Source of the DNA: CAYYFX01 sp046330135 | GTDB taxonomy: Bacteria; ARS69 | Assembly: GCA_046330135.1 (NCBI GenBank) | Contig: JAXLTI010000010.1 | Location: 1 to 64,000 of the forward strand | Length of the DNA: 64,000 nt | Direction of reading: 5' to 3' | In this document: one piece after another, positions 21,871 to 30,174 of the stretch | Layout of the letters: each line of letters starts with the position of its first letter | Position numbering within the stretch: the first letter of the stretch is position 1 | Translations under genes and position numbers: made by a program | The notes under the pieces: generated by a model | What the model saw: only the letters and a program-made list of their open reading frames with translations | What the model was told of the DNA's origin: nothing | The model's database searches: none

Positions 21871-22984
21871 CGGAGACTCCGCGCACGGCCAGCTCCCGGA
21901 GGATGCGCGTGGTGACGGACGCGTCGCGCCCCAGCACCTCGGGGGGATGAACGCCCGGGCGCGACCAGGCGCCCTCCAGGACGAGCCGTGCGACGATGGC
22001 GCACGGGAAGCCGGTCGTCCGGGCCATCGACGTGGCTCGCGTGGCCGGATCGGTCCGGTCGTAGAGGTCCCAGACGATCTCGCGCGCGACGCCGCCCTTC
22101 GTGCCGCGGACCTCCACATGCAGGATCGTGAACTCCTCGTCTCCGTCGGGGAGCCTCCAGGCTTCGTGGAGGATCGCCTCGGTGACCGCGCGCGGCGCCA
22201 CCTCCACTCCGCCGACCCGGATCGGCGCGTCGCGGAGGAAGCCCGCCTCGCGCAGCACCTTCATCTTCTCGACGTGACCCGGCCAGCGCAGCGTCTTCTC
22301 CTTGAGGTTCGGCGCGTCGATCGTGCGCAGCAGCGTGCGCAGGCCGTCCGTGTTGAAGGCCTCGAGGGTGCCCGCGTGCGGGAGATCGACCAGCTCGGGA
22401 TCCGACAGCGCGGGTCGCACGACCTCGTGGCCGTTCTCGCGATAACGGCTCGGACGCGTGTACTCCTCGAGGACGTCGGTCAGGGAGAACACCAGGCCGT
22501 ACTCGAAGGGCCAAACGCGACGGATCGGTAGCCCGCCCACGAGGATCAGGACCTCCCGGGCCACGTCGAGCTCCGCGACGGCGCGCCCCACGACGAGATT
22601 CGACAGACCCGGCGCCACCCCGCAGTCCACGACGACGGGCACGCCGGCCGCCTTCGCCTCCGCGTCCAGGGCCAGCGGGTCCTCCGGCGAGAACGAGATG
22701 TCCACGACGGGCTTCTTCGCGCGGATCAGAGCGCGCAGGGCCGCGGTTCCCAGGAAGCCCGGAACGGCGAGCGCCACGACGTCGGCGTCCGCCGCTGCCC
22801 GCGCCACCTCGGCCGGGTCCGAAAGGTCCGCGCGCCGCGTGGTCAGGCGCGCCGTTCCGGCGAGCTTCGCCAGCGCTTCCTCGCGCGCGTCGACCGCCAC
22901 GACGGACAGCCCCGCGTCCGACGCGAGATCGCGAGCGATGAGCCCGCCGACCAGACCCGCCCCCAAGACCGTGATCGTGCTCAT
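21851..22984 (-). CDS. Saccharopine dehydrogenase-family NAD(P)-binding oxidoreductase
   Basis: This 377-residue protein has an N-terminal Rossmann motif VLGAGLVGGLIA. The C-terminal catalytic domain of the saccharopine dehydrogenase family includes VVDCGVAPGLSNL and ARTTGFPCAIVAR. It is distinct from the lysine-pathway pair at 59796-62440 (about one family but different subfamily). Members of this subgroup are often annotated as saccharopine dehydrogenase or L-lysine dehydrogenase, but the substrate is not certain. It is the last gene of a coupled operon: its ATG overlaps the stop of the GT9 gene by 4 nt (ATGA). A biosynthetic role in the glycan module is possible. Confidence 0.82.
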   Translation of the reverse strand: MSTITVLGAGLVGGLIARDLASDAGLSVVAVDAREEALAKLAGTARLTTRRADLSDPAEVARAAADADVVALAVPGFLGTAALRALIRAKKPVVDISFSPEDPLALDAEAKAAGVPVVVDCGVAPGLSNLVVGRAVAELDVAREVLILVGGLPIRRVWPFEYGLVFSLTDVLEEYTRPSRYRENGHEVVRPALSDPELVDLPHAGTLEAFNTDGLRTLLRTIDAPNLKEKTLRWPGHVEKMKVLREAGFLRDAPIRVGGVEVAPRAVTEAILHEAWRLPDGDEEFTILHVEVRGTKGGVAREIVWDLYDRTDPATRATSMARTTGFPCAIVARLVLEGAWSRPGVHPPEVLGRDASVTTRILRELAVRGVSVTRREA

Positions 22985-23946
22985 GGCTTCTCTCCGAGCG
23001 GGCACGATACACATCCCTCGGAGGGTCCGGAACCCCCTCCCTCGAGCAGCTGGTGCGCGTGGCGAAGGATGTCCCCCACGGGAATCTCCGCGATCCTCCC
23101 CCGCCCCGGGGAGCGCAGCAACCGGCCGCGGCGCCCCGCGAAGAACCAGTGATCCGCGTTGATCGTGCTGTCGAAGAGGCTGATCCGCGGGACGTCGGCC
23201 ACGTGCGCGAAGTGCGCCGGGCCGCAGTCGTTCGCGATCACGAGCGCGGCCCTCCCGAGGAGCCGGGACACCTCGGGCATGGGCGGCGCCGTCACGACCT
23301 CGAGCGGAGCCGCGGACGCCTGCAGAGTGCGCGCGGCCTCCGCCATCTCCGGCCCGAGGAGGACGCGCACGGGAAGGCGGCCCGCGAGCTCGCGCGCGAT
23401 CTCGACGTACTTCGGAATCGGGTAGCACTTGATCGGCAGGCGGCCGGCCGGCACGAGGACGGCGTAGCCGTCGTTCCGCCCGGCGCACGCATCCGCATAG
23501 TCCTGCGTGGTGCGGCCCAGCAGAGCGGCGTAGCTCTCGGCGATGTAGCGGCCGGTGTCGAAGAGGATCGAGCGCTGCTGCAGGGCGGCGTTCACGCCGT
23601 GCCGGAAGCCGACCATCGGCGCCCCCGTCGCCGCGCGTGCGAGGAGCGCCGCGCGAAGCGATCTCTTCCGGAGCTGGTACACGGTCTCCACGCGCCGGCT
23701 GCGGACGGCCCGCACGATCTTCGCGAGCTCGCCCCAGCCGCCGTGCCGCGGATAGGTGTGGAAGTCGTCGAGGAGATCGAGCGCGTGGATCAGGCTTCCG
23801 GAGCGCTCCGGCGCGACGCCCACCACTTCCGCGCCGGGATGCGCCGCGCGGAGGAAGTGGAAGAACGGGATCTGGACGACCTGTTCCCCGACCGAGTCCG
23901 GGCAGTGCGGCATCAGCACGAGGACGGCGGCGCGGTCCGGGCTCAC
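22981..23946 (-). CDS. Glycosyltransferase family 9 (heptosyltransferase-like)
   Basis: This 321-residue GT-B enzyme resembles ADP-heptose:LPS heptosyltransferases. The N-terminal AVLVLMPHCPDSVGEQV is the acceptor-domain opening (compare RPSSLGDVV in WaaC/F). The C-terminal domain holds ALVIANDCGPAHFAHVADVP, the conserved D-[ST]-G-[PA]-x-H-[FL] nucleotide-sugar region in the variant form NDCGPAHFA. The C-terminus ends with a CVSCPLGEKP tail. GTG at 23946 overlaps the upstream asnB-like stop by 4 nt, so translation is coupled. It probably adds a sugar in envelope glycan assembly. Confidence 0.83.
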   Translation of the reverse strand: MSPDRAAVLVLMPHCPDSVGEQVVQIPFFHFLRAAHPGAEVVGVAPERSGSLIHALDLLDDFHTYPRHGGWGELAKIVRAVRSRRVETVYQLRKRSLRAALLARAATGAPMVGFRHGVNAALQQRSILFDTGRYIAESYAALLGRTTQDYADACAGRNDGYAVLVPAGRLPIKCYPIPKYVEIARELAGRLPVRVLLGPEMAEAARTLQASAAPLEVVTAPPMPEVSRLLGRAALVIANDCGPAHFAHVADVPRISLFDSTINADHWFFAGRRGRLLRSPGRGRIAEIPVGDILRHAHQLLEGGGSGPSEGCVSCPLGEKP

Positions 23947-25808
23947 TCGACCCCTACGTGCTCGCACCAGATCCCCAGAGCGAGGAGCGCCCAGAGCGTT
24001 CCCTCCCACGGCCCGCGGAAGTACTCCGGGGGATGCCGGATCCATTTCTCCACCCCGGGCAACGCGCGCCGCACCGCCCGCGCGCCGAGGATGCGGCCGC
24101 GGAGCTCGTCGCCGTGCTCGCGCAGCAGCTCGGGGAGGTTGCCGAAGTCGAACGTCTTCTTCTTCTGCTTCACGAGCGCGAGGGGCAGATTCTCGCGGCC
24201 CCACCAGCGGAGCACCTGCTTCGTGTTGGCTCGCCCGGGCCAGCGGCTCACCCGCGCGGCCGGCGGCAGGCTCATCACGAACGCCACGAGGTCCCGGTCC
24301 AGAAGCGGCATGCGCAGCTCCGCGGAGGAGTCCATCGCCACGGAGTCCGCGAAGGACAGGATGTTCGCCGAGAGGAACGTCGGCAGCATCACTTCCTGCA
24401 TGCGGTCGAGATCGGCGGCCCCTTCGCCGCATCGCCCGTACAGCTCGTCCACCGTGCCGAGGCACCGGTCGGGAGGGTCGGCTCCGAAGATCTCCGCGAC
24501 GTCTTCGAAGGGAAGCGGCCGATGGATGAGATACCGCGCCGCCGCCGGCGCGCGACGCGCCGGGCAGGTGCGGAGCATCTGCAGCTTCGCCGCGGCCGAC
24601 TCCCGGCCGTTCAGGAAGCGCGACGTGAGCGGCCGCAGCCACGGCTCCGGCAGCCAGGCGAGACGGCGCATCAGCGCCAGCCGGAAGCGGTCCTGACTCA
24701 GCCGATAGCCGCCGAGGACCTCGTCTCCCCCGTGGCCGCACAGGAACACCGTGGCGTGCTCCCGCGCGTTCCGGATGAGCAGCCACGTGGCGAGGGACGC
24801 GCCGTCGCCCACCGGCTCCGTGAGCGACGAGAACGCGGGGATCATCTGCGCCACGCGCTCCTTCCGGGTCACGAGAAGATCGGTCCCCGAAGTGGCGCCC
24901 AGCTCGGAGGCGCTCGCCGTGGCGGCGCCGCGCTCCCGCACGCGATACGTGTAGGACGGGACGTCGCAGCCGATCCGACCGAGCGCGGCGCGGACGGACT
25001 GGCTGTCGATGCCGTCGCTGAGGAGCAACGCCACGGGGCGGTCGCTCACGGTGCACCGCCGCGTGGCCTCGAGCAGCCGGTGATCGAACTCGTGCACGAG
25101 GTCGGCGCGACTTCGCGCGGGCCCCGGCGTGAAGCGCGGCTCCCACCAGCGGCGCACCTCGAGGGAGCCCTCCGACGCGCAGAGCACATGACCGCCCGGG
25201 AGCTTCTCGGCGCCGGCGAGCACCGTGCGCGGGCTCACCACGTAGCGCAGCGTCACGTACTCCTGCATGGCACTCGGATCCAGCTCGCGAGAGATCCAGG
25301 GCGCCTGCACGAGCGCCTCGAGGCTCGACGCGAACGCCAGCGCCGTTCCGCTCCGGTGGAAGAAGAGCGGCTTCTCACCGAAACGGTCTCGCGAAAGCCA
25401 GAGCCGGCGGTCCTCGCGATCCCAGAGGGCGAAGGCCCACTGTCCCACCATGCGATCGAGCGTGGCCGGACCCCACTTCTCCCAGGCGAGAAGGAGGATC
25501 TCGGTGTCGGTGGTCGAGCGGAGCGTCCCCTCGCCGACGCCGAGCTCGCGGCGCAGGTCGCGGTAGTTGTAGATCTCGCCGTTGAACGTGACGAGGAAGC
25601 GGCCGCTCGCGCTCCGCATCGGCTGGTGACCGGCGGGGCTCAGGTCGAGGATCGCGAGACGACGGTTGCCCAGCGTGGCCGGGCCGTCGCGCTCGACGCC
25701 TTCATCGTCCGGGCCGCGGCGCACGAGGCAATGCGTCATCGCCCGAACGACGGCGAGGTCGCTCTCCTCTTCGTCGTGGAGGCGGAAGATCCCGGCGATG
25801 CCGCACAC
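23943..25808 (-). CDS. Asparagine synthase-like amidotransferase, second copy
   Basis: This 621-residue protein has the glutaminase domain with the catalytic Cys right after the GTG initiator (CGIAGIFRLHDEE), RRGPDDEG and FNGEIYNYRD. An Asn-synthase domain follows, containing GHGGDEVLGGY. The PP-loop is SDGIDSQ rather than the usual SGGxDS, so the second Gly is Asp; whether it still forms the AMP intermediate is uncertain. It heads a coupled operon with a GT9 and a saccharopine-dehydrogenase-like gene (4-nt overlaps). This suggests amidation of an envelope-glycan precursor rather than asparagine supply. The paralogue at 41-2017 has the normal motif. Confidence 0.88.
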   Translation of the reverse strand: MCGIAGIFRLHDEEESDLAVVRAMTHCLVRRGPDDEGVERDGPATLGNRRLAILDLSPAGHQPMRSASGRFLVTFNGEIYNYRDLRRELGVGEGTLRSTTDTEILLLAWEKWGPATLDRMVGQWAFALWDREDRRLWLSRDRFGEKPLFFHRSGTALAFASSLEALVQAPWISRELDPSAMQEYVTLRYVVSPRTVLAGAEKLPGGHVLCASEGSLEVRRWWEPRFTPGPARSRADLVHEFDHRLLEATRRCTVSDRPVALLLSDGIDSQSVRAALGRIGCDVPSYTYRVRERGAATASASELGATSGTDLLVTRKERVAQMIPAFSSLTEPVGDGASLATWLLIRNAREHATVFLCGHGGDEVLGGYRLSQDRFRLALMRRLAWLPEPWLRPLTSRFLNGRESAAAKLQMLRTCPARRAPAAARYLIHRPLPFEDVAEIFGADPPDRCLGTVDELYGRCGEGAADLDRMQEVMLPTFLSANILSFADSVAMDSSAELRMPLLDRDLVAFVMSLPPAARVSRWPGRANTKQVLRWWGRENLPLALVKQKKKTFDFGNLPELLREHGDELRGRILGARAVRRALPGVEKWIRHPPEYFRGPWEGTLWALLALGIWCEHVGVE

Positions 25809-25933
25809 GGCGGGCAGGATATCACCAAGTCGAAGACGCCGCCGCCGCGCGCGCACGGGTCCGTCGTGAGTCCGTCCGACTCGACCGGCTCGGCGCGGGC
25901 CGGCGGCGAACGGGAAGGGGGGGGCGGCGCCCG

Positions 25934-27727
25934 CTACCTGACGCGAACGAGCTTCATCCCTTCGCGCCGCGCTCCCGCCTCGAGCCGCGCGAAGTAGATG
26001 CCGTTCGCGACCACCTCGCCGGTGCTCGACGTTCCGTCCCAAGCCACCACGAAGGTTCCCGCCGGCCGAACCTCGTCCACGAGCGAGCGCACGCGACGTC
26101 CGCTCGCGTCGAAGATCGAGAGGCGGACTCTCTCGGGGCGCGGGTTCGTGAAGCGCAGCGCGGTCGTCGCGCGGAAAGGATTCGGCCACGACGCGAGCGG
26201 GCCGGCCGCCGCGAGCGCGTCCACGCCCGTGCCGATCTGGTCGAGCGTCACGTCGAGCACGGTCGGCGTCCCCCAGACGGTGGAGACACCCGCGATCGTG
26301 CGGGTCTGATAGCCCAGGGCCGAGACCATGACCGAGTACGTCCCCGTGGGCAGCAGCTTGTAGTAGTCCCCCTGATCGGGGTCGGTCGTCACCGGCTTCG
26401 AGTTCCCCACCACCGCCACCGTGGCGGCGAGCGGCGCTCCCGTGAGGGAATCCGTCACCCGCCCGTGGATCCCGTAGCGCGCCGCGCGGATGTAGTGCAG
26501 GAAGCTCTCGCGGTTGTCGTTCCAGAGCGCGTCGAGCTGCGCCGCGGGCGGCGCGAACGTGTTGCTCATCTCGATCGTGACGTCGATGCAGCCGGTCTGC
26601 TGGTACGACCAGTCCTGCAGGCTCCCGTGCACGATGTACCACTGGGCGCCGTTCGTGATGCCGTGATAGAACGAGCCGTTGTACATCGGGAGGTTGTAGG
26701 TGCTGTACTCGAGGCTCAGGTCGATGAGCGCCGCATCGTCCGGGGCGAGCGTGTACGTGTAGTCCCACGGGTAATTCACGACGAGCGAGCCCGTGTGCCC
26801 GTTCATGCTCACCACGAAGTGGTGCGCGGCGCCGAAGCTCTTGATCGCGACCGTCTCCGGCTCCTCGGAGAGCGTGCCGTCGTCCCCGATCGAGCCGTCC
26901 GGCACCGGGAAGTTCCGGTTCAGGTCCACGTTGTGGGCGTTGTAGCGCCGGCCCGACGTCAAGCCGTCGGGGTTCAGGGACGGCGTGATGAAGAGGTCCG
27001 TGTTGTCCACGAGGTCGGTGACCACCGGATCCGTTCCGTAGTGCGTCGTGAGGTAGTCCACGAGATAGAGCAGCATCTCCAGCGCCGGCGGCTCGTTGCC
27101 GTGGATCGACCCCGCGAGCCGCACTTCCGGCTCGCCCTCGTCCACCCCCACGTTGTCCGAGATCTCGAGCGTCCAGAGCTCCCGGCCCTGCACCGAGTTC
27201 CCCACGCTGAGCCGGTGCGCGATCTGCGGGTAGTTGGTCTCCGCCTGCTGGAGGATCGTCCCGATCTGCGCGTGCGTGTGGTAGACGCCGCGGAGGTCGC
27301 CGGTGCGCAGCGCGGCTCCGCCTTCCGCCGCCTCCCGGGCCCACGCGGCTTCCATCGCGCGGCGGTTCGCTTGCTCGACGTCCGGGCGCCGCTCGAAGGA
27401 GTACCCGGCCGCGCGCAGGGCCGCGGCTTCCTCGTCCGTGATGCGCGTCTCGAGGATCCATCGACCCGCGACGCCGGGGCGCAGCTGCTCGCGATCGAAG
27501 GACGCGATCGGGACGCGCGCGAGGAGCGTCCCGAGCGCGTCGCGGCTCGCGAGGTCGACCCGCACCGGGAAGTCGTCGAAGACGCGCACTTCCCATTGCG
27601 GGAGGCCGTGCGCGTCGAGCGGAATCGCCTGGGAGCGGGCCGCGGGAGCGCCCAGGCCGAGCAGGAGAACGGCCGGGAGGAGGTAGAAAACCTCTGAACG
27701 CAGAGGACGCAAGTCGTTGAGAAGCAT
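25934..27727 (-). CDS. Secreted M14 zinc carboxypeptidase with FlgD-like C-terminal tag
   Basis: The 597-residue protein has a signal peptide (LLPAVLLLGLGAPAARSQA) and an N-terminal propeptide-like region to about 150. The M14 metallocarboxypeptidase domain spans about 155-410. Zinc ligands are His209 and Glu212 (HGNEPPALE) and His311 (MNGHTGS), with catalytic Glu386 in DVTIEMSN. NVDLNRNFP is also present, so it looks active. A carboxypeptidase-regulatory-like beta domain (GRVTDSLTGAPL, LPTGTYSVMVSALGY) follows. The last 85 residues are the shared Ig-like tag (SWPNPFRA, FDASGRRVRSL, GIYFARLEAG). It would be exported and surface-attached or released. ATG at 27725-27727 is the start. Confidence 0.9.
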   Translation of the reverse strand: MLLNDLRPLRSEVFYLLPAVLLLGLGAPAARSQAIPLDAHGLPQWEVRVFDDFPVRVDLASRDALGTLLARVPIASFDREQLRPGVAGRWILETRITDEEAAALRAAGYSFERRPDVEQANRRAMEAAWAREAAEGGAALRTGDLRGVYHTHAQIGTILQQAETNYPQIAHRLSVGNSVQGRELWTLEISDNVGVDEGEPEVRLAGSIHGNEPPALEMLLYLVDYLTTHYGTDPVVTDLVDNTDLFITPSLNPDGLTSGRRYNAHNVDLNRNFPVPDGSIGDDGTLSEEPETVAIKSFGAAHHFVVSMNGHTGSLVVNYPWDYTYTLAPDDAALIDLSLEYSTYNLPMYNGSFYHGITNGAQWYIVHGSLQDWSYQQTGCIDVTIEMSNTFAPPAAQLDALWNDNRESFLHYIRAARYGIHGRVTDSLTGAPLAATVAVVGNSKPVTTDPDQGDYYKLLPTGTYSVMVSALGYQTRTIAGVSTVWGTPTVLDVTLDQIGTGVDALAAAGPLASWPNPFRATTALRFTNPRPERVRLSIFDASGRRVRSLVDEVRPAGTFVVAWDGTSSTGEVVANGIYFARLEAGARREGMKLVRVR

Positions 27728-27810
27728 GGCGCTCGACCTTCCCGAAAGGAGGGTGGGCCGACCGGAGTGCGGCCCGCGGAGGGCGGCTCCGGCGACTAAT
27801 GACGACTATC

Positions 27811-28848
27811 CTATCGAGTATTGGTCGTCGGCGCCAGGGTCCCGTGTCGCGCGTGGAGCTGGCCGCATCCTCCGTCCACTTCCTGACCGGCGGACATCCG
27901 CAACGTCGACAGCACGCCGCCGGCCTTGACCGCCCGCACGAGATCCACGCAGCGTTCGATCGGCGGACGACGGAAGCCCGCGCCCTCGACCGCGTTGAAG
28001 GGGATGTAGTTCACGATCGCGCGACGCTCGCGGAGGAGCGCCGCGAGCCGGCGCGCTTCCTCGAGCGAGTCGTTGACGCCTTCGAGCACCGTCCATTGCA
28101 CGAGCAACGGGTGCCCCGTCCGGTCCGCGTACGCGAGCGCCGCTTCGAGCAGCGCTTCGGGCGCGATGCGCGGCGCGCGCTGCAGGAGATCGGCGCGGAG
28201 CGCCGCGTCCAGGGTATGCAGGGAGAGCGCCAGGGCAGGCTTGACCTCGCAGAGTAGCATCCTCTCGAAGACGCCCGGCTCCCCCACCGTGGAGAGCACG
28301 AGCGTCTTGTGCGGGAGGCGCCCGAGCGTGCCGAGCGCTCCGATCGCGTCGAGCACCGCCTCGAGGTTGTGGGCGGGCTCCCCCATGCCCATGAAGACCA
28401 CGCCGCGAACGTTCCGCTCGCGCCGCGCGAGCACGACCTGCGCGAGGATCTCCAGTGACGAGAGCTGCGCCAACAGGCCGCTCTCCCCGGTCTTGCAGAA
28501 GCGGCAGCCGACGGCGCAGCCCACCTGCGTGGAGACGCACAGCCCGTCGCGCGGAAGGTCCACGCTCTCGACGGTCCGCCCGGAGCGGAGGCGCAGGAGC
28601 TTCCGGCCCGAGCCGTCGTGCGCCGGATGACGCGCGATCAGCACGGCGAGCGCGTCGAGGTCCGCCTGGAGAGCGGGGATCGCCGCGAGGAGCGAGGCGG
28701 GGAGCGGAGCGGCGCGACGTCGCGGCCACTCGTCGAGGGGACGCCCGGTGAGCCACGCCCCGAGGACGTGGGCGGCGTGAATCGGCTGCGCGCCGAGGGC
28801 CGCCAGGTGCTCGCGCAGGTCGCCGAGGCTTCGCGCGGAGAAGGACAT
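27811..28848 (-). CDS. rlmN: Radical SAM 23S rRNA (adenine-2503-C2) methyltransferase
   Basis: This 345-residue radical SAM enzyme methylates C2 of A2503 in 23S rRNA and A37 in some tRNAs. The 4Fe-4S cluster triad is CAVGCRFC (Cys111, Cys115, Cys118). The flanking Cys104 and the C-terminal Cys328 in DGGCGQLHAR match the resolving and methyl-carrying cysteines of RlmN, with the same spacing as E. coli. GMGEPAHN and PFNAVEG are also conserved. ATG at 28848 begins the domain. It is in the cytoplasm and divergent from the P-loop kinase gene, separated by 153 bp. Confidence 0.93.
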   Translation of the reverse strand: MSFSARSLGDLREHLAALGAQPIHAAHVLGAWLTGRPLDEWPRRRAAPLPASLLAAIPALQADLDALAVLIARHPAHDGSGRKLLRLRSGRTVESVDLPRDGLCVSTQVGCAVGCRFCKTGESGLLAQLSSLEILAQVVLARRERNVRGVVFMGMGEPAHNLEAVLDAIGALGTLGRLPHKTLVLSTVGEPGVFERMLLCEVKPALALSLHTLDAALRADLLQRAPRIAPEALLEAALAYADRTGHPLLVQWTVLEGVNDSLEEARRLAALLRERRAIVNYIPFNAVEGAGFRRPPIERCVDLVRAVKAGGVLSTLRMSAGQEVDGGCGQLHARHGTLAPTTNTR

Positions 28849-29001
28849 GCGGTGAGCGTAGCGCGCGCGAGGGGGTCGCGTCACGTCGCCGCCCGGTCCT
28901 CCCGCGCCCGAGCCCTTCGCGCCACGCCCGGGAGCGCCCTTCACGGAGTCGCTTGGCCGACCGGCCCTCCCGCGCTACCCTCGCGGACCCGGAGGACCCC
29001 T

Positions 29002-29562
29002 GTGAAGATCGCGCTCATCGGCACGCACGGCGTGGGCAAGACCACGCTCTGCTTCGACCTCGCCGCCCGGCTCAAGCGGCTGGACCGCGGCGTGCACCTC
29101 GTCACGGAGGTGGCGCGGGACTGCCCGCTGCCCATCAACCGCGACACCACGCTCGACGCGCAGACGTGGATCCTCCACACGCAGTGCGCGCGGGAGATCG
29201 CCGGCGAGGCCTCCGGCGACGTGGTGGTGTGCGACCGCTCGGTCCTCGACAACTACGCCTACCTGGTGCACGCGCTCGGACGCCGTCCGGAGCTGGACCC
29301 CTGGATCCGCCGCTGGTGCGAGACCTACAGCGGCCTCTTCAAGGTGCCGCTCTGGCAGAAGCCGCGCTTCGACGGCACGCGGGACACCGACCTCGCGTTC
29401 CAGAGCGAGATCGACGCCGTGATCGATCGACTCGTGGCGGAGTTCGGCGTGAGCGCGCGCCGCCTGGATCGCGCGCGCCCCGACGGCTGGGTGAACGAGA
29501 TCCTCTCGAGCCTCGAGCTGCCCCTCGAGCCCCCGCAGCGCGCGCTGTTCGACGAGAGCTGA
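29002..29562 (+). CDS. P-loop ATPase/kinase, NadR- or AAA-like
   Basis: This 186-residue protein begins with a Walker A GTHGVGKTT at residues 7-15 and has VVVCDRSVLDNYAY as a Walker B-like segment. It belongs to the AAA_28/NadR-type nucleoside kinase-like ATP-binding proteins. The phosphorylated substrate is not known. GTG at 29002 with GGAGGA at 28991 is the start. It lacks a fused partner domain. Confidence 0.75.
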   Translation: MKIALIGTHGVGKTTLCFDLAARLKRLDRGVHLVTEVARDCPLPINRDTTLDAQTWILHTQCAREIAGEASGDVVVCDRSVLDNYAYLVHALGRRPELDPWIRRWCETYSGLFKVPLWQKPRFDGTRDTDLAFQSEIDAVIDRLVAEFGVSARRLDRARPDGWVNEILSSLELPLEPPQRALFDES

Positions 29563-29569
29563 CCCGGAA

Positions 29570-29598
29570 GGGGGCGCGGCGCCGGCCTTCGAGCCCCC
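29570..29598. terminator. Convergent hairpin candidate
   Basis: A GGGGGC/GCCCCC stem with a 17-nt loop that contains a nested GGCGCC fills the 37-bp gap between the kinase gene (+) and the PII-like gene (-). No T-tract is seen, so termination is tentative. Confidence 0.3.
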
Positions 29599-29599
29599 G

Positions 29600-29884
29600 T
29601 CAGACGATCTGTTCCACGCCCCAGACGATCATGCGCATCTTCGAGCGGCAGTCGGCGCACTCGCCGTCGATGGCGGCGAGCAGCTCGTCCATCTTGTCCT
29701 TCTCGACCACGGTGAAGATGATCGAGGAGGTCTCCGGAAACGCGCGCGATCCCAGGCGCATGCCGCTCTTCCCCATCCCGTAGACCGTGGGGATCTCGGT
29801 GTAGCCGAGCACGCGATGCTCGCTGAGCGCCGCCTCGACCCTCTCCTTGTGCGTGCTCTCCACGACGATCATCAGCATCTGCAT
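29600..29884 (-). CDS. PII-like small regulatory protein (RND-associated)
   Basis: This 94-residue protein has the PII-like beta-alpha-beta-beta-alpha-beta pattern: LMIVVESTHKERVEAAL, GYTEIPTVYG (T-loop-like region), SIIFTVVEKDKMDELLAAI and MRMIVWGVEQIV. Members of this group lie next to heavy-metal or multidrug RND pumps and are thought to bind a small ligand or the pump. A CADC pair in the fourth segment could bind a metal. It is the last gene of the RND operon (84 bp after DUF2892). It is not a canonical GlnB because the conserved uridylylation Tyr and the TEVKGFG motif are missing. Confidence 0.78.
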   Translation of the reverse strand: MQMLMIVVESTHKERVEAALSEHRVLGYTEIPTVYGMGKSGMRLGSRAFPETSSIIFTVVEKDKMDELLAAIDGECADCRSKMRMIVWGVEQIV

Positions 29885-29968
29885 GGCGGTCCCTTCCGTC
29901 GGAGGACCTGCGGCGCCGGCGCGGCCGGGGCTTCGCCGCAGTCCATCGCGAGCCCCTCCCCCTTCACC

Positions 29969-30160
29969 TCAACCTTCCCGCACGCCGAGCTTCCGCAGGA
30001 ACGAGATCATCGGGCACCAGTTCGTGAACGCGGACTGGAAGAGGTTCAGCCCCACGAACGCGGTGAACCAGTACCAGCCCGGATGGACGAAGTGGCCCAG
30101 CGCGACCGACGCGAGCACGAAGAAGCCCGCGATCATTCGAAGCCAGCGATTGAGGTCCAT
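29969..30160 (-). CDS. DUF2892 (YgaP-like) small membrane protein
   Basis: This 63-residue protein has two hydrophobic segments separated by GWYW, and the tail NWCPMISFLRKLG with a Cys-Pro typical of DUF2892 (the YgaP transmembrane family). These proteins often accompany RND efflux or rhodanese genes. It lies 14 nt downstream of the RND pump stop (30175) on the same strand. Function is unknown. Confidence 0.88.
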   Translation of the reverse strand: MDLNRWLRMIAGFFVLASVALGHFVHPGWYWFTAFVGLNLFQSAFTNWCPMISFLRKLGVREG

Positions 30161-30174
30161 GGCGTCGTCCTTTC

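Noticed and set aside
29570..29598. Calling this hairpin a definite terminator
   Set aside because: The stem is only 6 bp with a 17-nt loop and no T-tract, so it is kept only as a low-confidence feature.
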